From Paenibacillus herberti (GTDB taxonomy: Bacteria; Bacillota; Bacilli; Paenibacillales; Paenibacillaceae): a DNA stretch of 64,000 bases. Below, in pieces: positions 1 to 9,069 of the stretch; the first letter of the stretch is position 1; the number at the start of each line of letters is the position of its first letter. A program made the translations under genes and the position numbers. The stretch spans positions 744,134-808,133 of the forward strand of contig NZ_NMUQ01000002.1 of the NCBI RefSeq assembly GCF_002233675.1, written 5' to 3'. The notes beneath the pieces are model-generated. The model ran no database searches and had not been told where the DNA came from. It worked only from the letters and a program-made list of their open reading frames with translations.

Positions 1-1182
1 GTTCAACACCAGGTCCTGGCCTTCTTCGGATAACAAGTAATCCAGCAACTCAAGCGCCTTTTTCTTCTTATCATCAGGCAAGTCGGCTTTGACCGACGTT
101 TGGAGCCAGAAATTGGGGGATCCGTCCATCCGCTGCTGGCCGTTCGCGCCCTTTAGCGTACCAACCCAGGTAAAGATTGACTTTGGATCCCTGTCCGGAT
201 ACGCCTTCTTGAGTTTATTGGTAATATCCGTATAGAACCAAGAGTTCAGATTATTGACAATCATACCGACTTTTCCGGTAATGAATTTTTCCATCTTCTG
301 TTCATCGGTATTCACCATAAAGTCCGGATCAAGAATTTTTTCTTTGTTCATTTTGTTCAAGAATGAAATACCTTGCTCCATTCCCGGTGAGATGACTTCC
401 GGCTCGAATTTGCCGTCGGCCGTCTTCTTGAAGCGATCCGTACTGGCATCAAACGCGTTGAAAATCGGATAAAACCAAAAAACAGGATTTCCGCTGGAGC
501 TTGAAGAGAAGCCATACGTATCTTTTTTGTTATTGCCGTCCGGATCGTTATCTGTGAATGCTTTCGCCACTTTGTAAAACTCGTCGATTGTCGTCGGCGC
601 CTTCAGGCCGAGCTTATCCAGCCAGTCTTTGCGGATGAGGATGTTATGGCCGTTGATAGAGTTTTTGCCGCTGCCCGATTCGTTGAAAATTGGAAGCCCG
701 TAGTGTTTGCCGCCGGTCGGCTTGGTCAGCACCTCGAAGTTGGCCAGCGATTTGCCGAGGTTCGGGTATTCCGTCGTGTAATCGGACAGATTCAGAACGA
801 GGCCTTCCCTGATCCACTGGTTGTATTGAACAGGCCTGCCAATACCGCTGGAAACAAATATATCTGGCATATCTCCGGTGCCGATCATGACGTTGAGCTT
901 TTCCTCCCAGTCGTTCCATGAAGCCACGATAGGTTTGAGCTTGATGTTCAGCTTCTCCTGCAGGCGCTTGTAGATCGCAGAGTCAGGTGAATCGATTCCC
1001 TCATAGTCCCATCTGAATACCGTCAGCTCGACCGGAGCGGCCGGCTCTTTAGACTGTACGCCACTGTTGTTCGCCGCAGGTGCAGGTTCTCCATTATTGC
1101 CGCCGGAGCAGCCGGCCAAGACGCCGGCAAGCAGCGGAACAATAGCCATGGAGGAAACCCATTTTTTCTTCGTTCTATTCAT
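1..1182 (-). CDS. ABC sugar-importer solute-binding lipoprotein (C-terminus cut by window edge)
   Basis: This is an extracellular solute-binding protein of the LplA/YtcQ type that captures an oligosaccharide outside the membrane and hands it to the permeases encoded just upstream. Translation from the ATG at 1182 gives a basic N-terminus, a hydrophobic stretch and a lipobox (VLAGC, lipid-modified Cys at about residue 25), followed by a Gly/Asn/Pro-rich linker. The body reads like this family (for example IRKDWLDKLGLKAPTT, and an NDPDGNNKKDTYGF segment that resembles a calcium-binding loop). An upstream GGGGAGC serves as ribosome site. The frame is open to base 1, so 394 codons are visible and the end is missing. 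It is the last visible gene of a minus-strand operon (permease, permease, binding protein). The substrate is not determinable from the sequence; pectin- or hemicellulose-derived oligosaccharides are common for relatives. Confidence 0.9.
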   Translation of the reverse strand, partial: MNRTKKKWVSSMAIVPLLAGVLAGCSGGNNGEPAPAANNSGVQSKEPAAPVELTVFRWDYEGIDSPDSAIYKRLQEKLNIKLKPIVASWNDWEEKLNVMIGTGDMPDIFVSSGIGRPVQYNQWIREGLVLNLSDYTTEYPNLGKSLANFEVLTKPTGGKHYGLPIFNESGSGKNSINGHNILIRKDWLDKLGLKAPTTIDEFYKVAKAFTDNDPDGNNKKDTYGFSSSSSGNPVFWFYPIFNAFDASTDRFKKTADGKFEPEVISPGMEQGISFLNKMNKEKILDPDFMVNTDEQKMEKFITGKVGMIVNNLNSWFYTDITNKLKKAYPDRDPKSIFTWVGTLKGANGQQRMDGSPNFWLQTSVKADLPDDKKKKALELLDYLLSEEGQDLVLN

Positions 1183-1247
1183 TTCGGTTCAGCTCCCCTT
1201 TTGATCATTGGACAATCACTATTGGATATCAGCATTTCGTGAAAAGG

Positions 1248-2123
1248 TCAGCTCTTGATAGAGCCGATCATCACCCCTTTCACGAAATGCTTTTGGATGA
1301 ACGGGTAAACGATAATAATCGGAATAACGGAAACCATGACGATGGCATATTTAATCGTGTCCGCCAGCATGAACTGCTCGTTCATGGCGCTGAAACTCGC
1401 CGTTGCGTTCGTATTGTTATTAATCAGAATATCCCGCAGCACCATAGCCAGCGGCCATAAGTCCTTGTCGTTCAGGAACAACATCGGCTGATACCAGTTG
1501 TTCCATTGGCCAACCGCGATGAACAAGCCAATCGTAGCCAGAGAAGGAATCGACAGCGGCAAAATAATGCGGAAGAAAACCGTCATATATCCGGCTCCGT
1601 CCATTTTGGCCGACTCCTCCAGTTCCACCGGAATACTCTGGAAAAACGTTTTGAGTACAATCATATTGTACATGCTGAGCGCCGCCGGGATGATCATAAC
1701 TGCAAGACTATTAACCATGCCTAGATTTTTAATCAACAGATAGTACGGAATCAGGCCACCGGAGAAGAACATCGTGAATACCATAAACAGAAAGATGGCC
1801 GAGCGTCCCGGAAGATCCTGTTTAATAAGCGGATAAGCGGTAATAGCCGTAATAAATAACTGGTACAACGTTCCAAGCACCGTGACCAAGACGGACACTA
1901 ACAGCGATTGCAGAATTGTATCTTTGGAAAATATATACTCGTACGCTTCGAACGTCCACTTCGTCGGAAACAGGTTGAAGCTGGATTTGATTGCTTCCTC
2001 ATAGGGCAGAACCGACCCAACAAGGACGTGCCAGAACGGATACAGCGTAATGATTGCGAGCAGAGCCAAGAAGACGATGTTCACCGCGTCGAAGATTTTG
2101 CCGGACAAACTGGTTGTTTTCAT
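1248..2123 (-). CDS. Carbohydrate ABC transporter permease, YtcP/LplC type
   Basis: Inner-membrane permease subunit (291 aa) of a CUT1-type sugar importer. It has about six membrane segments, beginning near residues 13-33, and the conserved binding-protein-dependent transport (EAA) loop in the second half, visible as ESAKMDGAGYMTVFFRIILP, which contacts the ATPase. The C-terminus FVKGVMIGSIKS is the typical ending of this family. It lies 18 nt downstream of the partner permease and 65 nt upstream of the binding protein, so the three form one operon. No ATPase gene is adjacent; in Bacillus and Paenibacillus such systems normally share a distant MsmX-like ATPase (family knowledge). Confidence 0.93.
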   Translation of the reverse strand: MKTTSLSGKIFDAVNIVFLALLAIITLYPFWHVLVGSVLPYEEAIKSSFNLFPTKWTFEAYEYIFSKDTILQSLLVSVLVTVLGTLYQLFITAITAYPLIKQDLPGRSAIFLFMVFTMFFSGGLIPYYLLIKNLGMVNSLAVMIIPAALSMYNMIVLKTFFQSIPVELEESAKMDGAGYMTVFFRIILPLSIPSLATIGLFIAVGQWNNWYQPMLFLNDKDLWPLAMVLRDILINNNTNATASFSAMNEQFMLADTIKYAIVMVSVIPIIIVYPFIQKHFVKGVMIGSIKS

Positions 2124-2141
2124 TGTTTGGGTTCACCACCT

Positions 2142-3095
2142 TTAATAAATGCCTTGGCCGCCCAGCTTCTTGGACGTGTAGTTCACAATCATGAGAAGCA
2201 CGAAGTTGATGACGTTGAGGAACAGCCCAATTGCAGTCGCCATGCTGTATTTGCCCTGCGTCAAGCCTATCCGGTAAACGTAGGTGTCGATAACGTCGCC
2301 GCTTTCATATACCATCGCATTGTACATATTGAATACTTGGTCGAAGCCGCCGTTCATCATGCTGCCGAAATTCAGAATAAGCAAAATGGAGATAATCGGC
2401 AGCAAGCTTGGCAGCGTAATGTAGACGGCCTGCTTAAACCGGTTCGCACCGTCGACCGTAGCCGCCTCATATAGATCGGGATTGATGCCAGCCAGCGCCG
2501 CCATATAGATAATCGTGCCCCAGCCCACTTCTTTCCATATCCCGGATAAAACCAGCAACGGACGGAATAAGTCGTTGTTTGTCAGGAAATTGATCGGACT
2601 GCCTCCCAAAGCCACAATGATGCTGTTGACCAGTCCGTCGATAGACAAAACCGAGAAGATAATACCCGCAATCGTCACCCAGGAAATAAAGTGAGGCAAG
2701 TAAATGATCGTTTGAATGGAGCGCTTGAAAAACTTCAGCCTTACCTCGTTGAGCAAAAGCGCCAGCAAGATAGGCGCCGGAAACCCGAATACTAGCCGCA
2801 GCAAGTTGATTTCGATTGTATTGCGAAATACTTGCCAGAACTTATCCGTTTCGAAAATTTTCTGGAAATGTTCAAGACCTACCCATGGGCTACCCATAAT
2901 GCCTTTGGTTATCCAGAAGTCCTTAAAGGCGATCGTCGCCCCGTACATCGGAATGTAGCTGAAAATAACAAGGAACACGATAGCTGGCAGTAACATCACA
3001 TAGAGCATCTTATAGCCCATAATCCGCTTCCGCAGCTCGCGTCTGGCGTTTAATTTGGCATTGCCTGCATTTGCGTTCGCCACGCTTGCTTCCAT
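2142..3095 (-). CDS. Carbohydrate ABC transporter permease, LplB/YteP type
   Basis: First gene of the sugar-importer operon, 317 aa. After a short cytoplasmic N-terminus (residues 1-28) comes the first membrane span with the family hallmark PAIVFLVIFSYIPMYG, and further spans with an EAA-type loop (YEAATVDGANRFKQAVYITL). It pairs with the downstream permease to form the heterodimeric channel. The start at 3095 gives a normal family length. The upstream 260 bp must hold the operon promoter and abuts the divergent tetR-like gene. Confidence 0.93.
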   Translation of the reverse strand: MEASVANANAGNAKLNARRELRKRIMGYKMLYVMLLPAIVFLVIFSYIPMYGATIAFKDFWITKGIMGSPWVGLEHFQKIFETDKFWQVFRNTIEINLLRLVFGFPAPILLALLLNEVRLKFFKRSIQTIIYLPHFISWVTIAGIIFSVLSIDGLVNSIIVALGGSPINFLTNNDLFRPLLVLSGIWKEVGWGTIIYMAALAGINPDLYEAATVDGANRFKQAVYITLPSLLPIISILLILNFGSMMNGGFDQVFNMYNAMVYESGDVIDTYVYRIGLTQGKYSMATAIGLFLNVINFVLLMIVNYTSKKLGGQGIY

Positions 3096-3324
3096 AGTCT
3101 CGCTTCACCTGCTCTCTTTTGATGTTAAGAAACGCGTGAATGTCCGAAAGTTCGGGCTCTCTTGTGAGAGCGTCATTCTATTTCTTCTATTCTGGCACAT
3201 GCAGAAAGAGCGTTATATGTACTCAGACTGGAAGCTTGTTTGTGGTTTTTTACGATGTTTTGTTTACGAGAACCTTCGCGGGGAGATTTTGCACATTGAT
3301 TTTTTAAGTTTTTATCGGGTACAC
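3096..3324. other. Intergenic region between divergent operons, with two short hairpins
   Basis: No convincing gene is present. Two adjacent small inverted repeats sit here: CCGAA/TTCGG (3144-3155) and GCTCTC/GAGAGC with loop TTGT (3156-3171). They lie about 50-75 nt upstream of the permease start and could fall in its 5' leader or be protein-binding sites. Their role is unknown. Confidence 0.4.
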
Positions 3325-3347
3325 TATATATAGACCAGTTGTTATAT
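3325..3347 (+). promoter_or_regulatory. Candidate TetR-family operator over the tetR-like promoter
   Basis: TATATATAGACCAGTTGTTA lies immediately before the ribosome site of the TetR-like gene. Its core TAGACCAGTT matches the reverse complement of the second site upstream of the efflux gene (TAGACCGTTCTA). AGACC-N-GTC cores are characteristic of LmrA/YxaF operators in Bacillus subtilis. Placement over TATATA implies autorepression. Confidence 0.6.
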
Positions 3348-3358
3348 AGGAGTTGAAA

Positions 3359-3934
3359 ATGATGGAGACTAAGCTGAGTTCCAAGGATATCATTATAGCG
3401 ACAGCGGCACGGCTGTTTGCCACGCAGGGATATCACGGCACAGGATTGAATCAAATCATTAAGGAAAGCGGATCGCCAAAGGGATCGCTATATTATTATT
3501 TCCCAAATGGCAAGGAGGAGCTGGCACTTGAGTGCATCAACCTCATCCGCCGGGACTTATACTCGATCCTTCAAGAGCTGATGGCCAGAATGCCGAAACC
3601 AGTTGACTTTATGCAGGCTTTTGTGCTTAACATGGCCGATGCCATCGACGCTTCCGATACGGATCCTTTTGTCCCGTTTAGCTTGTGGGTCTCTGCCGAA
3701 ACCTCAGCGGTCAGTGATTCTCTGCGGGCTGCGTGTCAGGCCGCCTTCGCTGAATGGAAGGCTATGATAGCGAATAAGCTTGTGGAAACGGGGATCTCGC
3801 GGGAACGCGCGGATACAATGGCCGACCTTTCGGTATGTTTGATTGAAGGAGCTACTATTATGGCGATTGTCGAACGTCATTCAACAGCGATTCGTCGTGT
3901 AGCCGAGCATTTTCCAGTCATTCTGCAAGAGTAG
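3359..3934 (+). CDS. TetR-family repressor, LmrA/YxaF-like
   Basis: DNA-binding repressor of about 191 aa. The N-terminal helix-turn-helix occupies roughly residues 8-55 (AARLFATQGYHGTGLNQI, then GSPKGSLYYYFPNGKEEL), which is the LmrA/YxaF subfamily signature. The C-terminal ligand domain is helical. I chose the ATG at 3359 (or the next codon, ATG at 3362) because AGGAG at 3348-3352 is 6-9 nt upstream; the in-frame TTG at 3353 is too close. It precedes an MFS exporter gene, and both promoters share an AGACC-containing operator, so it very likely represses itself and the pump until a drug-like ligand binds. Confidence 0.88.
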   Translation: MMETKLSSKDIIIATAARLFATQGYHGTGLNQIIKESGSPKGSLYYYFPNGKEELALECINLIRRDLYSILQELMARMPKPVDFMQAFVLNMADAIDASDTDPFVPFSLWVSAETSAVSDSLRAACQAAFAEWKAMIANKLVETGISRERADTMADLSVCLIEGATIMAIVERHSTAIRRVAEHFPVILQE

Positions 3935-3974
3935 AGGTATTGGAATGGGCATGTCCCATTTTCAACTTCAAATT

Positions 3975-3993
3975 ATATAGAACGGTCTAATTA
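3975..3993 (+). promoter_or_regulatory. Candidate TetR-family operator upstream of the efflux gene
   Basis: TATAGAACGGTCTAATTA contains the near-palindrome TAGAACGGTCTA (3978-3989), which on the opposite strand reads TAGACCGTTCTA and so matches the site in front of the tetR-like gene. It lies about 55 nt upstream of the MFS start. Confidence 0.6.
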
Positions 3994-3999
3994 AATTAT

Positions 4000-4019
4000 G
4001 ATGCAGTTATGACTGCATC
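4000..4019 (+). promoter_or_regulatory. Hairpin in the 5' leader of the efflux gene
   Basis: GATGCAGT/ACTGCATC forms a perfect 8-bp stem with loop TATG, 11 nt before the AGGAGTG ribosome site. There is no T-run, so it is not a terminator. It may stabilise mRNA or be a second dyad for the repressor. Confidence 0.45.
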
Positions 4020-4045
4020 CTTAAATATTAAGGAGTGAAGAATCC

Positions 4046-5497
4046 ATGCAGGTTTCAGCATCATCATCCGGCCCCGAACTGAAAGCAGCTAAGAAAGACA
4101 TTAAAGTATTTCCTATCGTCCTTGCTTTTATGATTAGCGGTTTCGTAGGTCTTTTTAGTGAAACGGCGTTGAACGTCGCACTGACCGATCTAATGCAGGT
4201 CTTTAATGTTGGTTCGGCGACCATTCAATGGCTGACGACGGGTTATCTTTTAACAATGGGAGTTCTCGTACCATTATCAGGTTTATTAATTCAGCGGTTC
4301 TCGACGAGACAACTGTTTATTGCAGCACTCGTTTTCTCTAGTATTGGGGCTTTGATCGGGGCAGTCGCTTCTAGCTTCGGCGTATTGATGATATCGCGCA
4401 TTATCCAAGCAATCGGCACCGCAATATTGCTGCCGCTTATGTTTAATACGATACTGGTTATTTTCCCGATCGAAAAACGCGGTGCGGCGATGGGTCTGAT
4501 CAGCCTAGTCATCATGTTCGCCCCTGCGATTGGACCGACGATCGCCGGTCTTGTAATTGAAGAGCTGGGCTGGAACTATATCTTTGGGATCTCTTTCTTT
4601 GTGCTTATTATTGCCCTTATTATCGGGATTTTTAAGATGGAGAACATTTCTGAAACGACCAAGCCGCGCTTCGATGTGTTATCCATGCTGCTGTCCACGC
4701 TCGGCTTCGGAGGCGTCGTTTTCGGTTTCAGCAGCGCTGGGCACGGCGGATGGTCGAGCCCTACCGTGTCAATCTCACTTGCGGTTGGTCTGGTGGCTCT
4801 TATCCTTTTCTCGGTTCGTCAGTTGAGGATGCCAACGCCACTACTTGATTTGCGCGTTTTCAAGTACCCGATGTTTGCAGTCGGCTCTTTCATGGTGGCC
4901 CTCAGCATGATGATACTCCTGTCATCAATGCTAGTGTTGCCGATGTACTTGCAAACGGGTCTTGTTATATCCACACTTAGCGTTGGTTTAATTATGTTGC
5001 CGGGAAGCGCATTGAACGGGCTCATGGCCCCGCTAATGGGCAAATTGTTCGACAATTACGGACCGAAATGGCTCGTCATTCCGGGGCTTGCTTTGATGTC
5101 TGCCGCCCTCTGGCTATTCTCCGGTGTTACACTTACTTCATCGGTTAGTTTTATTATCGCCATCCATATTATGATGATGATCGGCGTTTCCATGATCATG
5201 ATGCCTGCCTCAACGAATGGCCTCAACCAGCTTCCACCAGAGCTTTATCCGCACGGCACTGCAATTATAAACACGCTGCAGCAGGTGTTCGGCGCGATCG
5301 GCACAGCCCTTGCGGTCAGCATCATGAACAACGGATCAGAGAACTTTATAAGCCAAGCCGACAACCCAAACAACCCTTCGCTTCTCCCAGCTGCCTTAAC
5401 AGCTGGTGTGCAAGACGTGTTCCTGTTCGGTATGATCATCAGTGTGATCGGATTCTTGCTCTCTCTTTTTGTTAAAAGGGTTGCATTGCCGAAATAA
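4046..5497 (+). CDS. MFS multidrug exporter, DHA2 (EmrB/LmrB-like)
   Basis: Proton-driven drug exporter of 483 aa, consistent with a 14-span DHA2-family protein. Seen are the first span region with ETALNVALTDLMQVFNVG, the TTGYLLTMGVLVPLSG segment, the motif-A region near IQRFSTRQLF, and antiporter motif C as APAIGPTIAGLVIEELGW. The start at 4046 follows AGGAGTG (4031-4037). It forms a two-gene unit with the TetR-like regulator and is followed by a strong hairpin. Homologues confer resistance to lincosamides, puromycin and similar compounds; the substrate here is unknown. Confidence 0.92.
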   Translation: MQVSASSSGPELKAAKKDIKVFPIVLAFMISGFVGLFSETALNVALTDLMQVFNVGSATIQWLTTGYLLTMGVLVPLSGLLIQRFSTRQLFIAALVFSSIGALIGAVASSFGVLMISRIIQAIGTAILLPLMFNTILVIFPIEKRGAAMGLISLVIMFAPAIGPTIAGLVIEELGWNYIFGISFFVLIIALIIGIFKMENISETTKPRFDVLSMLLSTLGFGGVVFGFSSAGHGGWSSPTVSISLAVGLVALILFSVRQLRMPTPLLDLRVFKYPMFAVGSFMVALSMMILLSSMLVLPMYLQTGLVISTLSVGLIMLPGSALNGLMAPLMGKLFDNYGPKWLVIPGLALMSAALWLFSGVTLTSSVSFIIAIHIMMMIGVSMIMMPASTNGLNQLPPELYPHGTAIINTLQQVFGAIGTALAVSIMNNGSENFISQADNPNNPSLLPAALTAGVQDVFLFGMIISVIGFLLSLFVKRVALPK

Positions 5498-5516
5498 TTA
5501 AAAAGCTACATCAAAA

Positions 5517-5570
5517 GCATAAAATCCATCGAGAACCGGTATACTATCGGTTGTTCAATGGATTTTATGC
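5517..5570. terminator. Bidirectional terminator between convergent genes
   Basis: A 13-bp perfect stem (GCATAAAATCCAT at 5517-5529 with ATGGATTTTATGC at 5558-5570) encloses an inner AACCG/CGGTT pairing. It separates the plus-strand exporter from the minus-strand response regulator. A-rich and T-rich flanks are compatible with termination in either direction. Confidence 0.7.
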
Positions 5571-5579
5571 TGTATTTCG

Positions 5580-7058
5580 CTAAGCCTTCCTCCGCTGCTT
5601 GTACTCCAACGGCGATACGCCAAGATGCTTCTTGAACAGCTTGCTGAACTGGGCGTAATCGTCGTATCCGACGAGCTTGCCGACCTCATAAAGGGAAATA
5701 TCCTTTTCCAGCAAAGACACGGCCGCCTCCAGCCTTTTGTGAATCAAATAATTAATAAAGCTTTTGCCCTTCTCCTGCTTAAACAGATGGCTTAAATAGT
5801 TCGGGCTAATATAGTATTTCTGCGCCATTTCCTTCAGTGAAATCCGATGTGCAAACATGCGATCCAGATCGCGGGTAATTTCCTCAACAATCGGCACGGC
5901 ATTGATCTCGCCTGGCTTTTTCTTCTGCTCCTCGATCCGCAGCATCATCTCTTCCAGCAAATCTTGCGGCTTGCCGTAATAGATGACAAGATCCTGCGCG
6001 GTAACAAAGTCCTCTTCTCCTAAGGTACCAGGCGATATGAGGCCAGAAAGCGAAATAACGAATAGATTGTACAGCTCAGCCAAGCCGCTCAAATGAATGC
6101 GTCCGCGCTGAACGCCCTTCTGGATGTCGTATACTGCCGCCTCCAAATGCTCCACTCTTGTTGCTTTGCCGATTTGCGCCTTCAGTGCTGGTACGGCCGC
6201 ATTGACGTTGGGACGATGCCGATAAATGCCGCTTTTTCCGTTCAAGCTCGACGTGTCCGCCATCCGGTTCGACTGCTGGTACAGCCGATGAACCCCATGA
6301 TCGGCCGAACCGATGCTGCTGATGCCAACCTCCCAACTGCGTGCCGATGTCTCGCGTCTTGCTTCGTGATACAATTTGCGCAGCGTTGTGGCTGGAAGCA
6401 AAGGCAGGCTAAGCAAATACGTCGATTTAACCGGGCTGTTGCGGCATTTAAAATAATCGATCCGGTACGATTGGAGCAGGCCGTCAATGTCCTGTAAATC
6501 CTTCTCTGTCAGTGCCTCCGGACTTTTTACCGTCATAAATACATACTGCTCCCCCAGTTTGAAGGTCACGCCGGTGGATGTAATACGATCGATTATTTGA
6601 CGAATCGTCACATCACTCTCGATCCATTCCAGCAGCATGACGGATTGGTCGTACACCTGCTGGAAACGGCGCTCTCGCTCCCGCTCCTGAAGACGCTGAG
6701 AGCAGTTCTCCAGCGTTTGCAGCAGCTCGTCCGTGTTGACCGGCTTTAGCAAATAGTTGAAACAGCCCTTTTCAATCGCTTGTTTGGCATACGTAAAGTC
6801 GCTGTAGGCGCTCATAAACACAACTAGCGTTCCCGGCGAAACCCGGTTTGTGAATTCGAGCAGGTCCAAGCCGGTTTTGCCCGGCATGCGAATATCGCTA
6901 ATAATAACGTCGATTCGCTGCCTGCGAAGCAGGCTCTCGGCGATATTGACATCATTCGCCTTGGCGACAATGTTGAACCCCGCTTCCTGCCAATCGATAA
7001 TCTGTTCCATATCTTTCAAAATCCAAGGTTCGTCGTCTACTAGAAGCAAATTATACAT
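5580..7058 (-). CDS. Response regulator, YesN type (REC plus AraC helix-turn-helix)
   Basis: Transcription regulator of 492 aa. The receiver domain covers residues 1 to about 120 (LLLVDDEP acidic pocket; phospho-acceptor Asp in IISDIRMPG, about residue 55; conserved Lys in FNYLLKPVN). A long linker region follows. The AraC-type double helix-turn-helix is at roughly 390-490 (MAQKYYISPNYLSHLFKQEK, then VGKLVGYDDYAQFSKLFKKH). The ATG at 7058 is preferred over an upstream TTG because AAGGAGG lies 9 nt before it. It overlaps the kinase stop by 8 nt (ATGTATAA), so translation is coupled. Relatives activate neighbouring sugar-importer operons, so the transporter at 1-3095 is the obvious target, though an efflux cassette now lies between them. 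Confidence 0.92.
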   Translation of the reverse strand: MYNLLLVDDEPWILKDMEQIIDWQEAGFNIVAKANDVNIAESLLRRQRIDVIISDIRMPGKTGLDLLEFTNRVSPGTLVVFMSAYSDFTYAKQAIEKGCFNYLLKPVNTDELLQTLENCSQRLQERERERRFQQVYDQSVMLLEWIESDVTIRQIIDRITSTGVTFKLGEQYVFMTVKSPEALTEKDLQDIDGLLQSYRIDYFKCRNSPVKSTYLLSLPLLPATTLRKLYHEARRETSARSWEVGISSIGSADHGVHRLYQQSNRMADTSSLNGKSGIYRHRPNVNAAVPALKAQIGKATRVEHLEAAVYDIQKGVQRGRIHLSGLAELYNLFVISLSGLISPGTLGEEDFVTAQDLVIYYGKPQDLLEEMMLRIEEQKKKPGEINAVPIVEEITRDLDRMFAHRISLKEMAQKYYISPNYLSHLFKQEKGKSFINYLIHKRLEAAVSLLEKDISLYEVGKLVGYDDYAQFSKLFKKHLGVSPLEYKQRRKA

Positions 7059-8853
7059 GGCTGACAACCTCCTTCTCTCTCAGAGGGACCGTAATGGTCA
7101 CGATCGTACCCTTGTCTTTCCAACTCTTAATCGTTAGTCCATAGGGCTCGCCGTAATAGATTTGTATCCGCTTGTGGATATTAACCAGGCCGATTCCCTG
7201 ACCGATCGCGCCGCTCTCCTTCTCTGCCGGAACAATAATGCCGGCAAGCTCCTGACGCAGACTTTCCAGCTTCTCCTCCGTCATGCCGCCGCCATTGTCC
7301 ATCACTTTGATTTTCCACACATCATTCTCAGCATAAGCCCTAATACGGATAATCCAGCGTCCGCCTTTCTCCTCCAGACCATGCATAAGAGAGTTCTCGA
7401 CCAGAGGCTGTAAAATCAGCTTCACGATCGACCGGCTGCTCAGCGAAGGCTCCATATCCGCCTTAAACTGCAAGCGGTCACCGAAACGAATCTTTTGAAT
7501 CGCGATGTACCGCTCCAAATGCTCCAGTTCTTTCAATAGCAGAACATATTCACCGCTTCGGGTAATGTAACGGAAATACTGGACGAGATTGTCGATCGCT
7601 TCCGCAACCTCTTTTTTGGCGTTGGACATCGACATTCCCCGGATCGAATGCAGCACATTGTAGAGAAAATGAGCGTTGATCTGGCTCTGCAGGCCGTTCA
7701 GTTGAAACAGCTGCTTGTCCATCTCCGTCTGATGCAGCTGCTGCTGGGACTGCAGTAGATTCTCGGTCAGCTTCTTGATTTGCCTGAGCATATTGTTGAA
7801 ATGATCCTGTATGACGGTAATCTCATTTTTATAGGTGAATTTGAGCTTGGCGTCTAGATCTCCGCTAGCAGCGCTGTCAAACGCGTCCACAAGCCGGGTG
7901 ATGGGATGTGTGAGCCGTATATTAAACGACACCGCCGCCAGGCCAACGACAAAGATTGCGAGGGCTATCACACCGATGACCGAAAATTGAATGACATTCG
8001 CTTTTTCCAGCAATTTGTCCTTATCAATAAGAGCGACGAACTTCCAGTCCAGGCTTTTGATCGGAAGGGATTGATAGAGATAATTGACCCCATCCAAGCG
8101 GATATCCGACACGCTCTCAAGCGGCTGCCCCCCGATTATCGGCCTAACCAGCTCATAATTTAGCCGACTGGATGAGGAGCCGATTAAATCTCCCTCGCCA
8201 TTGACGATAAATAGATTCGCTTTGCTGCCCATGCTGCCTGTCTGTAATATTTTCTGAATCCACTGCGTGTCTAGCAAAATGGCCCCAATATAGATGTTTT
8301 GCATATATTGCTTGGAATAAACCGATTTAACTTGCCTGAACGCGAGCAGACCTTGTTTTTTGTCCGTTCCTTCCATGGGGGGAGAGATCTGAATTTTGAC
8401 GTTGACCGAATTCATTAAATTTTTGGAGCGCAAATAGTCCAGCTCGTCCCGGAACACCTGTCCTGTGGAAACCTCGTTATTGCTTTCAAAATTGATGAGC
8501 GAGATGGACTTAATGGTAGGATCAATCGACATGTAGGAACTTAGGTTTTTAAACTGGAATTGCGAAATCTGCCATGGCGTATTCGAGACGGCGATTTGCT
8601 GAATGTTGGGGTTGTAAAAGACCGCTTTGGACAACTGATCAATGCGGTTGAAGTAATCGTCGAAACGACTGTTCGCTTGGAGGACAAACTGCTCCATATT
8701 GTCCAGCGCATTCTGCTTCAACGTATGCACATAGGCGATGTAACCGGCAGTTCCCAACACACAGATGGGCAAGATGGCAATACATATATTGGTCACGATC
8801 ATAAGGTAGCTCAGTCTATATTTTAATGTATACGCTATCATCCTCTTGTACAT
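7051..8853 (-). CDS. Sensor histidine kinase, YesM type
   Basis: Membrane sensor kinase of 600 aa. One span lies near residues 17-40, an extracellular Cache-like sensing region covers about 40-285, and a second span about 286-308. A HAMP linker follows (LTHPITRLVDAFDSAASGDL). The His_kinase domain has the phospho-acceptor His in QINAHFLYNVLHS (about residue 394), and a HATPase domain follows (PLVENSLMHGLE; VMDNGGGM; GIGLVNIHKRI). It is the first gene of the pair with the YesN-type regulator and signals presence of an extracellular, probably carbohydrate, ligand. Its promoter must lie in the 216 bp shared divergently with collagen-propeller gene 1. Confidence 0.92.
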   Translation of the reverse strand: MYKRMIAYTLKYRLSYLMIVTNICIAILPICVLGTAGYIAYVHTLKQNALDNMEQFVLQANSRFDDYFNRIDQLSKAVFYNPNIQQIAVSNTPWQISQFQFKNLSSYMSIDPTIKSISLINFESNNEVSTGQVFRDELDYLRSKNLMNSVNVKIQISPPMEGTDKKQGLLAFRQVKSVYSKQYMQNIYIGAILLDTQWIQKILQTGSMGSKANLFIVNGEGDLIGSSSSRLNYELVRPIIGGQPLESVSDIRLDGVNYLYQSLPIKSLDWKFVALIDKDKLLEKANVIQFSVIGVIALAIFVVGLAAVSFNIRLTHPITRLVDAFDSAASGDLDAKLKFTYKNEITVIQDHFNNMLRQIKKLTENLLQSQQQLHQTEMDKQLFQLNGLQSQINAHFLYNVLHSIRGMSMSNAKKEVAEAIDNLVQYFRYITRSGEYVLLLKELEHLERYIAIQKIRFGDRLQFKADMEPSLSSRSIVKLILQPLVENSLMHGLEEKGGRWIIRIRAYAENDVWKIKVMDNGGGMTEEKLESLRQELAGIIVPAEKESGAIGQGIGLVNIHKRIQIYYGEPYGLTIKSWKDKGTIVTITVPLREKEVVSHV

Positions 8854-9003
8854 AGAAGCCTCCGCTAAAGAGATGATTAGGAATGATCACGTGAACTCCC
8901 CTTCTATTGTTGCAATTCTCCGATAGGGCGTACATGGACTTTTCAACGCAATTGCTTGTATTTTTATCCTGCATTTTGCCCAAATCGATTCTCTCCTGGC
9001 AAA

Positions 9004-9039
9004 CGCCCGTACCAGCTCTCGCCTGATAAGTATACAATA
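9004..9039 (+). promoter_or_regulatory. Shared cluster promoter, copy in front of gene 1
   Basis: CGCCCGTACCAG (9004-9015) and ATACAATA (9032-9039) are 28 nt apart start to start, and ACAGATCAA follows. Spacing and both boxes recur before six other genes. ATACAATA with an upstream AC 17-18 nt away resembles a sigma-K type promoter (inference). Confidence 0.6.
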
Positions 9040-9069
9040 ACAGATCAAATTCGATCAGGAGGCGCAGCT

